Assembly (NCBI GenBank): GCA_965205845.1
Contig: CBDBIG010000004.1
Coordinates: forward strand, 62,001 to 126,000
Reading direction: 5' to 3'
DNA: 64,000 nt
Source: CBDBIG01 sp965205845 [NCBI: bacterium]
GTDB taxonomy: Bacteria > SAR324
Position numbers and translations under genes: made by a program. How positions within the stretch are numbered: position 1 is the stretch's first letter; every line of letters starts with the position of its first letter. Below, piece by piece: positions 37,991-47,460 of this stretch. The notes below the pieces were generated by a model. The model saw only the letters and a program-made list of their open reading frames with translations. It searched no databases and was not told where the DNA came from.

Positions 37991-38160
37991 CATGCCAGCC
38001 AAGCACCACAACCCTCTAGGCACTTTTGGCTATTAGTATATCTTGCTGATGCATGGCGTGATTCGGCCCAGGGCGGCATTGGCATATCCACGCCAGCCAA
38101 GCACCGCAACCCTTTTAGGCACTTTTGGCTATTAGTATATCTTGCTGATGCATGGCGTGA
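37991..38160. repeat. 71-bp direct repeat covering the 3' end of the DAHP synthase gene
   Basis: Two copies, 37991-38061 and 38089-38160, with 27 bases between them. Both begin CA(T/C)GCCAGCCAAGCACC and end GATGCATGGCGTGA. They differ by a few substitutions and a one-base indel. The right copy contains the last 14 or so codons and stop of the DAHP synthase gene; the left copy is a non-functional duplicate downstream of that gene. Confidence 0.95.
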
Positions 38161-39173
38161 ATGGTTTTAAGGTTTTGAATGAGCTGTGCGAGCACATCTG
38201 GGGTAATGGCCTGTTTGGGGTCATCGCCAATGCCCGCGGTGGGTTGGATGTGGGTTTCTACGATCACGCCATCCGCTCCATACGCCGCGGCCGCCATGGC
38301 TGCACGAGGCACGTATGCGGCCTTACCCACTGAATGGGAAGGGTCAACAATCACAGGGGCCCAGGTTTTTTCCTTGAGCAAAGTCGTAATGCATTCGTCA
38401 GGATGGTTACGATAACCGTCCATGGTAGGTGAGGTACCGCGCGGGGTAAGAATAATATTGGGATTCCCGCCCGCCGCAAGGTATTCTGATGCCAAAATAA
38501 ACTCATCGACCTTGCCCATGTGAAGGCCGCGTTTGAGAAGGACCACCGTTTTACCACCCTGGGTTTTTTGGCCAATTTCTTTAAGCAAACTATAGTTTAA
38601 GGCATTGCGCGCACCCACCTGCAACATATCCACTTTGGCTTCAAGCAACAAATGCAGCTGATCGGCATCCATCACCTCGGTGTCGATGGGCAGGTTCGTT
38701 TGATCGCGTGCTTCCAGTAAAATTTCCAGCGCCTTGGTGTTACCTTGATAAGAATGAGGGCTGGTACGCGGTTTCCACACGCCGCCGCGAAGGGCATCTG
38801 CCCCAGCTTCCTTAATGGCATGGGCACTCTCGTAAAACAATTGGGGATTTTTGGGGTCTATGGTACAATGCCCCGCCACCACAAAAAAACTACCGCGCCC
38901 AACGGACTTACTCCTTACCCGCACCACATGGCTGCCCAACTCTGAGTCGCGTGCCATGAGTTTAAAAGGAGACTGCACTCGGTCGACCCGATCAATATAG
39001 GGTAAGCCTTCAACGCGTTTTATGAGCAAACTATCGCGTTCATCACCCAACATGGCATATATGGACACACTCTCACCCTCAATTTTTTGTAAATCTACCC
39101 CAAATTTAGCCGTAACCTCCCGGAGCTCTCTTTCTTGATCAGGGCGAAGTTTTTTTTGATTGGGAATAATCAT
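38115..39173 (-). CDS. aroF: 3-deoxy-7-phosphoheptulonate (DAHP) synthase, type I-beta
   Basis: The first enzyme of the shikimate pathway, joining PEP and erythrose 4-phosphate. The 352-residue protein has an N-terminal ferredoxin-like regulatory domain (LREVTAKFGVDLQKIEGESV) and the TIM-barrel core with ADALRGGVWKPRTSPHSYQG, VDMLQVGARNALNYSLLKE, KTVVLLKRGLHMGKVDEFIL and APVIVDPSHSVGKAAYV. That is the I-beta-D arrangement of Thermotoga-type enzymes, often feedback-regulated by Tyr or Phe through the N-terminal domain. The start at ATG 39173 has AGGAG six bases upstream. The stop lies in a 71-bp direct repeat. Confidence 0.93.
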   Translation of the reverse strand: MIIPNQKKLRPDQERELREVTAKFGVDLQKIEGESVSIYAMLGDERDSLLIKRVEGLPYIDRVDRVQSPFKLMARDSELGSHVVRVRSKSVGRGSFFVVAGHCTIDPKNPQLFYESAHAIKEAGADALRGGVWKPRTSPHSYQGNTKALEILLEARDQTNLPIDTEVMDADQLHLLLEAKVDMLQVGARNALNYSLLKEIGQKTQGGKTVVLLKRGLHMGKVDEFILASEYLAAGGNPNIILTPRGTSPTMDGYRNHPDECITTLLKEKTWAPVIVDPSHSVGKAAYVPRAAMAAAAYGADGVIVETHIQPTAGIGDDPKQAITPDVLAQLIQNLKTIHAMHQQDILIAKSA

Positions 39174-39461
39174 GGGATGCTCCTGGTTCCATGCAATGTG
39201 GAGGGAAAGGAAGATTACTGCACGAAGGGTGGTAAACCCAATCCAGATGTTTGGCAATTGCTTGCCTTTTTGCCTTATGCCGGCCCACATCCTTAAAAGG
39301 GCCTATCGCCATGACAGATCCACTTTTAAATCGACGCTACCAGTTTAGACTATAAGGCTCAACCGTGCCACATCGCGCCCTGCGCTTGTCAATCACTAAA
39401 AGAAGGTTTTTATGGCGAAGCGTGCATTTTTGAAGATTTTTTTAGATCTAGGCCCTTTTGT

Positions 39462-40280
39462 CTAGTCCATCCACGCTTCAACGGGCAGTTTACGTCTTAC
39501 TTGCTGCAGGTAGTTTAAATCGATTTCAGCAAACACCAGCCCTGTTTGATGCTTGGCCATGGCCACCACATCACCCCACGGGTCAACCAAAGCGCTGTGC
39601 CCGTAAGAGGTAAATTTAGGGCTGTGTACACCCACTTGAGCGGGGGCTGCCACATAGTACTGGTTTTCTAAGGCACGGGCACGCAAAAGTACCTCCCAAT
39701 GGGCCGCACCCGTAGGAAAGGTAAAACTGGAGGGAGCAAAAACCAATTCGGCATTTTGCTGACGTAAATGGCGGTAAAGCGAGGCAAAGCGGAGGTCAAA
39801 ACAAAGGGTTAAGCCAATGCGCCCAAGGGAGGTTTCGACTACAGGAGGGGGCACGCTTCCTGCCATAATGGTGTCGCTTTCCCTGATGCGCAAATCGGGT
39901 AAATCGACATCAAACAATTTAAGTTTGCGATACACCGCCAGCACCTTGCCTTGCTCATCCATGAGTATCGAGGTGTTATATACCTTGTCATCATTGCCTT
40001 CAATGCGCTCATGCACACTGCCAAGCAGCAAAAGCATGTTGTGTTTTTGGGCTTGTTCTTTAAATTGGGCAATCACGTCACCCTCAAGAGAAACCGCATT
40101 GACCAGTTTGCCTTGCCTCCCCCCGATGAACAAAAACACCTCTGGAAAAGCCAACAAAGTCGCCCCTTGCTGGGCTGCCGTGCCAACCAAGCCTAAAGCA
40201 TGCTTTAGGTTGGCATTGAAATCATCGGTGCTGGTGGTTTGCGCCAACGCAATGCGGCGCATTTTGTGGGTAACTTTCAT
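39462..40280 (-). CDS. Nitrilase-superfamily amidase, Nit1 / deaminated glutathione amidase-like
   Basis: A 272-residue carbon-nitrogen hydrolase with the complete Glu-Lys-Cys triad: LLAFPEVFLF (Glu), RKLKLFDVDLPD (Lys) and GLTLCFDLRFASLYRHL (Cys). The 'KLKLFDVDLPD..IRESDTI..G' and 'APSSFTFPTGAAHWEVLLRA' segments are typical of the Nit1/Nit2 branch. That branch hydrolyses deaminated glutathione or omega-amides, a metabolite-repair function. A link to the glutathione synthetase gene 10 kb away is tempting but only inference. It is a single gene with a 180-base 3' gap. Confidence 0.88.
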   Translation of the reverse strand: MKVTHKMRRIALAQTTSTDDFNANLKHALGLVGTAAQQGATLLAFPEVFLFIGGRQGKLVNAVSLEGDVIAQFKEQAQKHNMLLLLGSVHERIEGNDDKVYNTSILMDEQGKVLAVYRKLKLFDVDLPDLRIRESDTIMAGSVPPPVVETSLGRIGLTLCFDLRFASLYRHLRQQNAELVFAPSSFTFPTGAAHWEVLLRARALENQYYVAAPAQVGVHSPKFTSYGHSALVDPWGDVVAMAKHQTGLVFAEIDLNYLQQVRRKLPVEAWMD

Positions 40281-40703
40281 AGCCTATGTAAAAACACCAA
40301 GGTTAAGCGGGGGTGGGCAAAGGGATTCCAAAGGTGGCGTGCTCATGCCCGAACGGTTTTTGGCAGGGTGTATCTTACACAACATGTGTTTGACAGGTTG
40401 GGACGCACCTGTAAACGTTCACATGATTTTACGCTGGGTGTAAAGGAGCACTTGCTTTGGCTGCAGATATTCACATGATTTTACACGGGGTATTTTGTTG
40501 ATATTTTCTGTGGGATGTATTTTGCGTATCGCTGCAGGCGCTCACATGCTTTACACCAAAAGCCCTTTTGGGTAGGGGGCTGGTGACAAAGCCTTCTATT
40601 AAACGAGGCAGTGGAAATCTAGCCAAAGGATATGTTGCCTGGGCAATAGGTGTGCAGTTTAGCAAAGGCAAACCCTTGCACCCGATTTTGCAATACCCTT
40701 GTG
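40281..40703. other. Intergenic region with three copies of the dispersed motif
   Basis: No gene is supported. Three related elements lie within 150 bases: 40409-40434 (TGTAAACGTTCACATGATTT then TACGC), 40468-40488 (ATTCACATGATTTTACACGG) and 40538-40560 (GCGCTCACATGCTTTACACC). They share the CACATG-N-TTTACAC core seen in other intergenic regions. Confidence 0.6.
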
Positions 40704-41705
40704 TCATCCCACAGGCAGGTGGAGCACAAAACGCCCTTTGGCTTGGCCTTGAATTATGCATTGCAAGGCTTGGGGGAGTTCTGCAAAAGAGATACTTTTT
40801 ACAATGCGCATTAAAGCACGCGGTTTTTCGTCTCCTGCTAAGCGCTCCCACATGCGCTGGCGCAGGGATGCAGGGCAAAACACGGAGTCGATCCCCAGCA
40901 AGTTTATCCCGCGTAAAATAAACGGGTATACCGTTGTTTCCACGGCATGGCCTGCCACCAAGCCAATGGCCGCCACAGAACATTCGCGCTTTGTCGTGCG
41001 AATAAGGCCTTCAAGCACCTTGCCCCCCGCATTGTCGATGCCCCCCGCCCACCGCTCTTTCAAAAGGGGTTTGCCTGAATCATCCTCGACCGCACTCCGT
41101 GGAATCACCTCGCTTGCACCCAGTTCTTTTAGCCAATCGGTGAGTTCCCTTTTGCCACTGACTGCATGCACCTCATACCCCAATTGGGCGAGGATGTTGA
41201 CCGAAATGCTCCCCACGCCTCCCGAAGCGCCCGTTACCACCACGGGGCCTTGGTTTGTTTTAAGCCCATTGCGTTCAAGGGCGTGAATGGCCAACATGGC
41301 AGTGAGCCCCGCCGTGCCAAGGATCATGGCTTGTTCGCAGGTAAAGCCTACGGGCAAAGGCAAGGCCCATTTGGCAGGAACACGGGCATATTGGGCAAAA
41401 CCGCCAAAGCTCCCAACACCTAGGTGATAGCCCGTTACCAGCACTTGGTCACCTTGCTTAAAGCGACCACTGGTATCTGCTTCAACCTCTCCCGCCAAAT
41501 CAACCCCCGGAATATGCGGAAAATTGCGCACCATGCGCCCTTGTCCCACCGCCACCATAGCATCTTTGTAGTTTAGCCCTGAGCACAGCACTTTGATCAG
41601 CAATTCGCCTTCGGGAAGGGTTTCGGTCAAAAAATCGCTTTCAACGTTTCCCGTGGGCGCAGCAGCGTCTCCGCGGAGCACGTAAGCTTGCATGGTTTTT
41701 TCCAT
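40704..41705 (-). CDS. acuI: AcuI/YhdH-type quinone oxidoreductase (acrylyl-CoA reductase family)
   Basis: A 333-residue NADPH-dependent medium-chain reductase of the YhdH/AcuI group, which reduces acrylyl-CoA to propionyl-CoA and detoxifies acryloyl-CoA. Features: SGLNYKDAMVAVGQGRMVRN, HIPGVDLAGEVEAD, TGYHLGVGSFGGFAQYARVP, LGTAGLTAMLAIHALERNGL and the Rossmann motif VVTGASGGVGSISVNILAQL. No structural zinc cysteines are seen, as expected. The start is ATG 41705 with AAGGA about 11 bases upstream; a TTG at 41729 is in frame. Confidence 0.9.
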   Translation of the reverse strand: MEKTMQAYVLRGDAAAPTGNVESDFLTETLPEGELLIKVLCSGLNYKDAMVAVGQGRMVRNFPHIPGVDLAGEVEADTSGRFKQGDQVLVTGYHLGVGSFGGFAQYARVPAKWALPLPVGFTCEQAMILGTAGLTAMLAIHALERNGLKTNQGPVVVTGASGGVGSISVNILAQLGYEVHAVSGKRELTDWLKELGASEVIPRSAVEDDSGKPLLKERWAGGIDNAGGKVLEGLIRTTKRECSVAAIGLVAGHAVETTVYPFILRGINLLGIDSVFCPASLRQRMWERLAGDEKPRALMRIVKSISFAELPQALQCIIQGQAKGRFVLHLPVG

Positions 41706-42048
41706 GATACGCGTGTCCTTTTGAATCAAATTTGAATAAAGATGTGCAAGGGGTGAAGGGCGCAGTGGTTAGGAGGTGTAATGGTTTTGCCTATGGCTTT
41801 AAAGGGATTGTAGCCAAACTGTGCATGCCTTCACAATGCGCCGTTTTGTCCTTTTTGCGGATACGCTCCGCATCAAGGCACGCGTGCGCCATCGGCCACC
41901 CATGCCCAAAACCTTTTGACCCCCATTGTTAGCCCACCCACAACATGGTTTATTTAAAAACCTTCATTAACGTAACGCATGTGCGGGGTTGCTCAAAAAA
42001 AGGGTTATGCCTTTGGTATAGCAAAAATTTTGGCGTGCTCGCCATGGC
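41706..42048. other. Intergenic region, nothing recognised
   Basis: About 340 bases between two minus-strand genes. No coding frame resembling a known family, repeat or obvious terminator was found. Confidence 0.3.
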
Positions 42049-42660
42049 TTATTGAGTAGGTTGGCTTTGTTGGAGCATCAAGGAAAAAAAAGCCAAGCCC
42101 ACTTTTCCATTCCACACGCGTGAGCCAACCCCCCTGTATACCGCACGCCCTTGAGGGTTAATAAGCAGCGTAAGTGGGAGTTGAACCGCACGCCACTGGC
42201 GCGCCACTGCGCTCCTGGTATCCAAGGCCACAGCAAAGCTAAAATTTCCTTTTTCAATAAAGCGTTGGGCTTGTGCCTTGCTCTCGCCCATGTTAACAGC
42301 AACCACTTTAAGGCCTTGCTTACCAAAACGGCGATGCACCTCTTCTAACCCAGGCATTTCATGGCGGCAAGGTCCACACCACGTTGCCCAAAAATTGACC
42401 AATACCCATTGCCCGCGCAGGGCATTGAGACTCAAACTCCCCCCACGCAATCGGGGTAAGGTAAACTGAGGGGCAATGGGCGGCACCTTAGACTGCTGTA
42501 ATTGGAGCTGGGCTGCCATGGCAGCGAGCACCTTTATTCGCGCCAGGTGGGTTTGCGCCGTGGCTGCACCGCCAACGCCTAAGCCCAACACGCACAGCCA
42601 TAATACCGCGCACCAAAGCTTGACATGAAGAAGTGTTGGATGCATATAAAAACTCCGCAA
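42049..42660 (-). CDS. TlpA-like periplasmic thioredoxin-family protein
   Basis: A 203-residue protein with an N-terminal signal or anchor helix (about residues 14-35). A TlpA/ResA-type thioredoxin domain follows, beginning APQFTLPRLRGGSLSLNALR then GQWVLVNFWATWCGPCRHEM. The CxxC redox motif is WCGPC. It continues LKVVAVNMGESKAQAQRFIE and a cis-proline region LPLTLLINPQGRAVY. It should act as a thiol-disulfide reductase in the periplasm, perhaps for cytochrome c maturation. No cytochrome maturation genes are adjacent. ATG 42645 is an alternative start. Confidence 0.87.
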   Translation of the reverse strand: MRSFYMHPTLLHVKLWCAVLWLCVLGLGVGGAATAQTHLARIKVLAAMAAQLQLQQSKVPPIAPQFTLPRLRGGSLSLNALRGQWVLVNFWATWCGPCRHEMPGLEEVHRRFGKQGLKVVAVNMGESKAQAQRFIEKGNFSFAVALDTRSAVARQWRAVQLPLTLLINPQGRAVYRGVGSRVWNGKVGLAFFSLMLQQSQPTQ

Positions 42661-42701
42661 AGGCGTGCTGGCGATTCTAGTGGGTCAATCAAAGCGAATG
42701 C

Positions 42702-43937
42702 TTAAACCGCCAGCTGGTAGTTCTCAATGCCTGTGGGGGTATGGATGCTGAGCTGATTATGTTCCGTTTGGGTGGATTTTTGGCACACCCCCACTTGCTG
42801 TACTCGCACGCCCCATTTTTGACCTAGTGTCTCCAAAAAGGGTAGAATCGCCGCCTCACCCACCACCTCAAAGCGCCAGCCCATATTAAACACCTGATAG
42901 AGTTCACGCCAGGCAGCCCCGCTGGTTTCATGGAGCACCTTAAATAGCGGCGGAAGTTCAAAGGGGGTGTTTTTTACAAAGTGGATACCTTGACCGGAGC
43001 GCAGGCATTTGGTTTGCCCGCCCCCCGTGCAGTGAATGAGTGCCGACACACGCAATGAAGGTTCTGCGAGTAAAGGTAAGATAAGCGGTGCATAGCTTCG
43101 GGTGGGACTAAGCAAGGCCTTGCCAATGGTCAAGGGGCTACCTGGCAATGAATCTTGCACGCGAAAAGGCCCACAGTAGCGTAAATTTTTGGGAATACTT
43201 GAATCGCAAGTTTCGGGGTAGGTGTTAAAATAGTGCTTGCTTAGCAGGTCGTGCCGCGCAGAGGTGAGCCCATTTGAACCCATCCCACTGTTGGGCAGGG
43301 TTTCATAGCGGGCCTGCCCTGCAGAAGCCAAACCCACAATGATATCCCCTGCTTGAATCCCACGGTTATCCTTTACGTGTTGACGGGCCATGCGCGCCAC
43401 TGCCGTCGCATCCACCACCACAGTGGGGGTTAGGTCGCCAATATCGGCGGTTTCGCCACCATTTAAATGAACCTCCACTCCCAGCTCCCCCAACTGAGCA
43501 GCAGCCTTGCCAAAACCGTCAATCATTGCCTCAAGGGCATCCCCGGGAATCCGCTTGGCATTACGCCCAATGGTATTGCTCACCAAAAAGGGCCCTGTTG
43601 CCCCCACACAGAGCATATCGTCAATATTCATCACCAAGGCATCTTGGGCTAAACCCGCAAAAACACGCGCATCACCCAGCTCTTTGTACATCAAGTAAGC
43701 CACTGCACTTTTGCTCCCCGCACCATCTGCGTGCATCACCAAGCAATGGGCAGCGTCTTGGGTAAGCACATCGGGTGCAATGGTGCAAAATGCCCCAGGG
43801 AACAAAGGCCTGCTTGAGACCGCCGCGTTGGCCTTACCAACGGCCACATGCACCTCATGCTTTTCGGCATACACGCCACGTGCAGCATAACGGACGGCAT
43901 TTTTGCGCTTTGCCGATGTATCTCGAATATTTGGCAT
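42702..43937 (-). CDS. purM: Phosphoribosylformylglycinamidine cyclo-ligase (AIR synthase)
   Basis: PurM closes the imidazole ring in purine synthesis. The protein has VRYAARGVYAEKHEVHVAVG at the N-terminus, HADGAGSKSAVAYL, DALVMNIDDMLCVGATGPFL (ATP/metal site), VEVHLNGGETADIGDLTPTV and DIIVGLASAGQARYETLPNS then GMGSNGLTSARHDLL. At about 411 residues it is longer than E. coli PurM (345) and resembles the longer branch found in Bacteroidetes and spirochetes. That branch is divergent in the C-terminal half (LIHCTGGGQTKCLRSGQGIH). The start is set at ATG 43937; ATG 43967 is in frame. No other pur gene is adjacent. Confidence 0.85.
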   Translation of the reverse strand: MPNIRDTSAKRKNAVRYAARGVYAEKHEVHVAVGKANAAVSSRPLFPGAFCTIAPDVLTQDAAHCLVMHADGAGSKSAVAYLMYKELGDARVFAGLAQDALVMNIDDMLCVGATGPFLVSNTIGRNAKRIPGDALEAMIDGFGKAAAQLGELGVEVHLNGGETADIGDLTPTVVVDATAVARMARQHVKDNRGIQAGDIIVGLASAGQARYETLPNSGMGSNGLTSARHDLLSKHYFNTYPETCDSSIPKNLRYCGPFRVQDSLPGSPLTIGKALLSPTRSYAPLILPLLAEPSLRVSALIHCTGGGQTKCLRSGQGIHFVKNTPFELPPLFKVLHETSGAAWRELYQVFNMGWRFEVVGEAAILPFLETLGQKWGVRVQQVGVCQKSTQTEHNQLSIHTPTGIENYQLAV

Positions 43938-44400
43938 ATCGCTTTGATGTGCTTCCTTTGAAAGCATGAGCAAGCGCGAGGCATTCCTAGCGTGGTTGAG
44001 AGGTTTTCTTAAAACACGAACGATTCTTGCCACCCATTCCCCGTGATTGCATGGCGCCGCCTAAAATCCACAGCCCCCAACCCACCAAAGGGTTCTCAAA
44101 ACGCCAATGACCCTTAATTTATTAAGACATGCTCTCGGGGCTAGGGGGTAACCCACGCGACACCTTATTGAGAAATTGACCATGAAAAACGATGCGGAAT
44201 CCCTAAGCACGTATTCTCGTTTTTGAGACGATCGGCAGACCCTAATCGAGGGTGCAATACGTGTGGGCAATAGTCAACACTTCGATTCCTTTGGTGCTTT
44301 TTTTGCTGATGCGCTTTTTGTGCGGCTTGTTTAGAGTGAGAAGTCCACCTATTTTTGCACATGGATAAAAAATCCCTCTTACTTGAAATACCCGCTACCC
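43938..44400. other. Divergent intergenic region between purM and trkH
   Basis: About 460 bases that should hold the promoters of both genes. A PurR box, riboswitch or other regulator site could not be recognised by eye. No additional gene is supported. Confidence 0.3.
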
Positions 44401-45849
44401 ATGAACATCATGACTTCCCTTAGGGTAATGGGTGGGTTGTTGCTGGTGTTGGGTGTTGCCCAACTTGCACCCACCGCGTTGAGTTTTGTTTTAGACGAAG
44501 CAGACGGCTTTCCTTTGCTTATTGCTGCGCTGATGGTAATTGGGGCGGGCGTGTTACTCGTTTTTGTATCCAAAGGTGCCAACCAAATTACTGAGCAAGA
44601 TGGTTATGTGGCAGTAAGCATGACATGGGTGGCCGCAGGGGCCGCAGGGGCCATGCCCTATTTGTTTACGGGCGTGATTGGCAACGTTACCGATGCACTC
44701 TATGAAAGTTTGTCCGGTTTTACCACCACGGGCGTTAGTGTATTTGAGGATTATTCGGGACTAAGCCAAGGCTTGCTCATGTGGCGCAGCATGACGGAAT
44801 GGATGGGTGGTATGGGCATTATTGTGCTGGGGTTGGTTATTTTGCCCACCCTAGGCATTGGTGGCATGCAGCTGTTCAAGCATGAAACCCCTGGGCCTAC
44901 CCAAGATAAGCTCACCCCGCGCCTGCGTGATACTGCCAAGCTGTTGTGGCAGCTCTACCTCGGCCTAACCTTGTTGCTGATGGTTATTTTACGTCTGCTA
45001 GGCATGACATGGCTTGAGGCCTTAAACCACGCCATGACCACCCTTGGCACGGGGGGCTTTAGCACTAGGGCAGGCAGCATAGGCGACTTTAACAACCCTG
45101 CCATTGAGTGGACTATGAGTGGTTTTATGTTAATCGGTGCCATTAACTTTGGCCTTACTTACCGCTTGTTGTTTGGCAAAAAGCACCGCTTGGCGCTGCT
45201 TAAAGACGAAGAGCTCTTGTGGTTTTTAAGCGTTGTTGTTTTTGTTATTACCGCACTTGCCTTAGGGCTTCACGCTTCTCACCATTATACATGGCCAGTT
45301 GCCTGGACAAAAGCCACGTTTCAAACCACCTCCCTTGCCAGTTCTTCAGGCTTTGCCTCAGCCGACTACGGCGCGTGGCCCAGTTGGATGCAAATGCTGC
45401 TGCTGATAGTCATGATACCCGCAGGTTGTGCGGGCAGCACCAGCGGTGGCATGAAAATGGTACGTGCTGTGCTGGCTTTTAAAGGTGCCTTTCGCGACCT
45501 GCAGCGCATGATGCACCCAAGGGCAGTACGCCAGTTGCGTTTAAATGGTGCTGTTGTCGAAACCCATATTCAAACCAATATCTATGCCTATTGTTTGCTT
45601 TATGTCGGGACCTTGCTGGCGACGACCTTTTTAATCTCTCTCGACGGTTTAAACATCATTAGCTCTTTTGGGGTTTCCCTTTCAGCCATTAGCAATATTG
45701 GCCCCAGCTTTGGTCTTGCAGGGCCTGCCAATACCCACACCCATTTTTCACCTTACACAAAATGGATCCTCATGGTGGGCATGGTTATGGGGCGTCTCGA
45801 ACTCATGACTGTCATTATGATGTTGTCTCCCCACCTATGGCGTAAATAG
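44401..45849 (+). CDS. trkH: TrkH/KtrB-type potassium transporter
   Basis: A 482-residue membrane protein with the four-fold MPM repeat of K+ transporters. The selectivity-filter segments are SGFTTTGVSVFEDYS, TTLGTGGFSTRAGS, SLASSSGFASADYG and SAISNIGPSFGLAG, each with the conserved glycine. Each is followed or preceded by long membrane helices. It needs a cytoplasmic TrkA subunit, which is not encoded nearby. An in-frame TTG at 44383 lies six codons upstream of the chosen ATG. Confidence 0.93.
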   Translation: MNIMTSLRVMGGLLLVLGVAQLAPTALSFVLDEADGFPLLIAALMVIGAGVLLVFVSKGANQITEQDGYVAVSMTWVAAGAAGAMPYLFTGVIGNVTDALYESLSGFTTTGVSVFEDYSGLSQGLLMWRSMTEWMGGMGIIVLGLVILPTLGIGGMQLFKHETPGPTQDKLTPRLRDTAKLLWQLYLGLTLLLMVILRLLGMTWLEALNHAMTTLGTGGFSTRAGSIGDFNNPAIEWTMSGFMLIGAINFGLTYRLLFGKKHRLALLKDEELLWFLSVVVFVITALALGLHASHHYTWPVAWTKATFQTTSLASSSGFASADYGAWPSWMQMLLLIVMIPAGCAGSTSGGMKMVRAVLAFKGAFRDLQRMMHPRAVRQLRLNGAVVETHIQTNIYAYCLLYVGTLLATTFLISLDGLNIISSFGVSLSAISNIGPSFGLAGPANTHTHFSPYTKWILMVGMVMGRLELMTVIMMLSPHLWRK

Positions 45850-46179
45850 TGTTTTTCATGCTCTAAAACCTCAGCATAACTTATAGGCTTTTCACTGGGG
45901 TTTTCATGGGATGGTTTTGGGTGTGCAAAAATTATTTCCCAGCCAATCTGCATTTGTCATTTCCCCATCAAAATCTTGTCTTCTCCAGTGGGGATACCCA
46001 TGGCGCGCCACTTCATCATGCTTAAGATGGCTGGTCGCAAAGCATGGGAACGGGGGCAGTGGTAAAGCATGGAGACGGGGACAATTATTCCTTTAACACA
46101 TCAGTCCTTTCACACCCGCTTTAATAGGGTGGGAGGATAGTCCTCTCCGGTGAAAAGGCTCGTTGGCAAAGGGATTTTT
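45850..46179. other. Intergenic region with dispersed-motif copies
   Basis: No gene is supported. Positions 46034-46083 hold two direct copies, reading on the plus strand TCGCAAAGCATGGGAACGGG and GGTAAAGCATGGAGACGGGG, followed by ACAATTATTCC. They are reverse complements of the CGTCCCCATGCTTT elements at 13734-13797. Confidence 0.65.
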
Positions 46180-47334
46180 TTAAAAGACCCTCTTGGCCTG
46201 CCAACGCCTAATGGCTTCTTGGTAAGCCTGGGTAAGCTGTTGCATGCAACACTGGGGGGCAAACTGCGCGGTGTGCGCTGGAATTGCTTGACGCAGTTGC
46301 TTGGTTAAAATGGGGGTGTTAGCCAAGTGAAGAAGTGCTGTGGCAATCGCATTTACATCATCTGGAGGAGCGCGGTAGGCGGCACTTCCACATACTTCAT
46401 CCATGCTGGAATGGTTTGAGACCAAACATAAGGCACCGCATTGCATAGCCTCGAGCACGGGAAGGCCAAAGCCTTCGACGTAGGACAAATACAAGCACAA
46501 GGCCGAATGACGGTAGAGTACGGGCAAAAGGTGCTGAGCCACATAACCCATAAAATGGATGCGTTCTGCCAACCCGAGGTGTTTAGCCAACACTTGCAGT
46601 TGCTTCCCCACGCGCTTTGAACGCCCTGTGAACACCAATTGCATGGTGGGTAGTGCTTGGCTTACCTGGGCAAAGGCTTTCATTACCGCAAAGGGGTTTT
46701 TACGCTTTTCGGCCCCACCAACATTGAGCCAGTACTGCTGGGGGACAAGGCCAAGGGCACCTAGGGCGTTAACCTCTTGAAAGTGCTGTTGTGGCTGACT
46801 TGTAAAACTGGGATCCACGTGTGGGTAGCACACCCAAATTTTGCTGGCATCTTGTGCAAAATAGCTTTGAATATCCTCTTTAACGCTTTGAGAAACAGCT
46901 AAAATAAGGTCTGCCTGCTGGCAGGCGCGTAGAGCCAAGATGCGGTAGCGCTGACGGTTTAACCAATCGTGCCAGCGTGTGTCTTTTAAAAAAATAAGGT
47001 CATGAATGGTGACCACGCATGCACAAGGTAGGCATGGCGGTAGGCTGTTGCTCAAGCCATGAAATACATCTAAGGGCAGTGTTTTAACGTGGTGAATGGG
47101 TTCCACATTACGCAAACGATGTTGGCGCAACCAATTAGGCTTTTGTGCTGGGGCATGTACAGTCACGTTTTGTGCTAAATTTTTAGCCCATACCGAACGT
47201 ACAGGGACAGGAGAAAATACGTGCAATGCGTGTTGGGGATGGTATTGAGCCAGCGACGTTACCAAATTGCGTGCATACACCCCCAATCCAGTGGTATTGG
47301 CTGCAAAACGCTTTGCATCGAACCCAATTTTCAT
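46180..47334 (-). CDS. GT4-family glycosyltransferase
   Basis: A 384-residue retaining glycosyltransferase with the GT-B fold. The N-terminal glycine loop is KRFAANTTGLGVYARNLVTS. The donor-binding C-terminal half has VGGAEKRKNPFAVMKAFAQV, MQLVFTGRSKRVGKQLQVLA and the EX7E region YVEGFGLPVLEAMQCGALCL. Acceptor and donor cannot be assigned; such enzymes build LPS, capsule or O-antigen glycans. The start is ATG 47334, which gives the usual MKIGFDAKRF opening. It is followed by no sugar-pathway gene, so its role rests on family alone. Confidence 0.88.
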   Translation of the reverse strand: MKIGFDAKRFAANTTGLGVYARNLVTSLAQYHPQHALHVFSPVPVRSVWAKNLAQNVTVHAPAQKPNWLRQHRLRNVEPIHHVKTLPLDVFHGLSNSLPPCLPCACVVTIHDLIFLKDTRWHDWLNRQRYRILALRACQQADLILAVSQSVKEDIQSYFAQDASKIWVCYPHVDPSFTSQPQQHFQEVNALGALGLVPQQYWLNVGGAEKRKNPFAVMKAFAQVSQALPTMQLVFTGRSKRVGKQLQVLAKHLGLAERIHFMGYVAQHLLPVLYRHSALCLYLSYVEGFGLPVLEAMQCGALCLVSNHSSMDEVCGSAAYRAPPDDVNAIATALLHLANTPILTKQLRQAIPAHTAQFAPQCCMQQLTQAYQEAIRRWQAKRVF

Positions 47335-47460
47335 GCTGCAAAATGCACCGCAGTGAAGGGGAAATAGGCTATAAGGGCAAAAGGTTTCATACCCACACCA
47401 CAAGAAAGCTTGATTGGTGGGCTCTGATGACGATTAAGTACGCGACACTAAGAGTACACA

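Noticed and set aside
40471-40983. 170-codon minus-strand frame
   Set aside because: It overlaps the acuI 3' end in another frame and includes the dispersed motifs; acuI is the clear gene here.
46034-46083. Insertion sequence
   Set aside because: Flanking sequence recalls Y1-transposase surroundings, but there is no transposase, terminal inverted repeat pair or target duplication.
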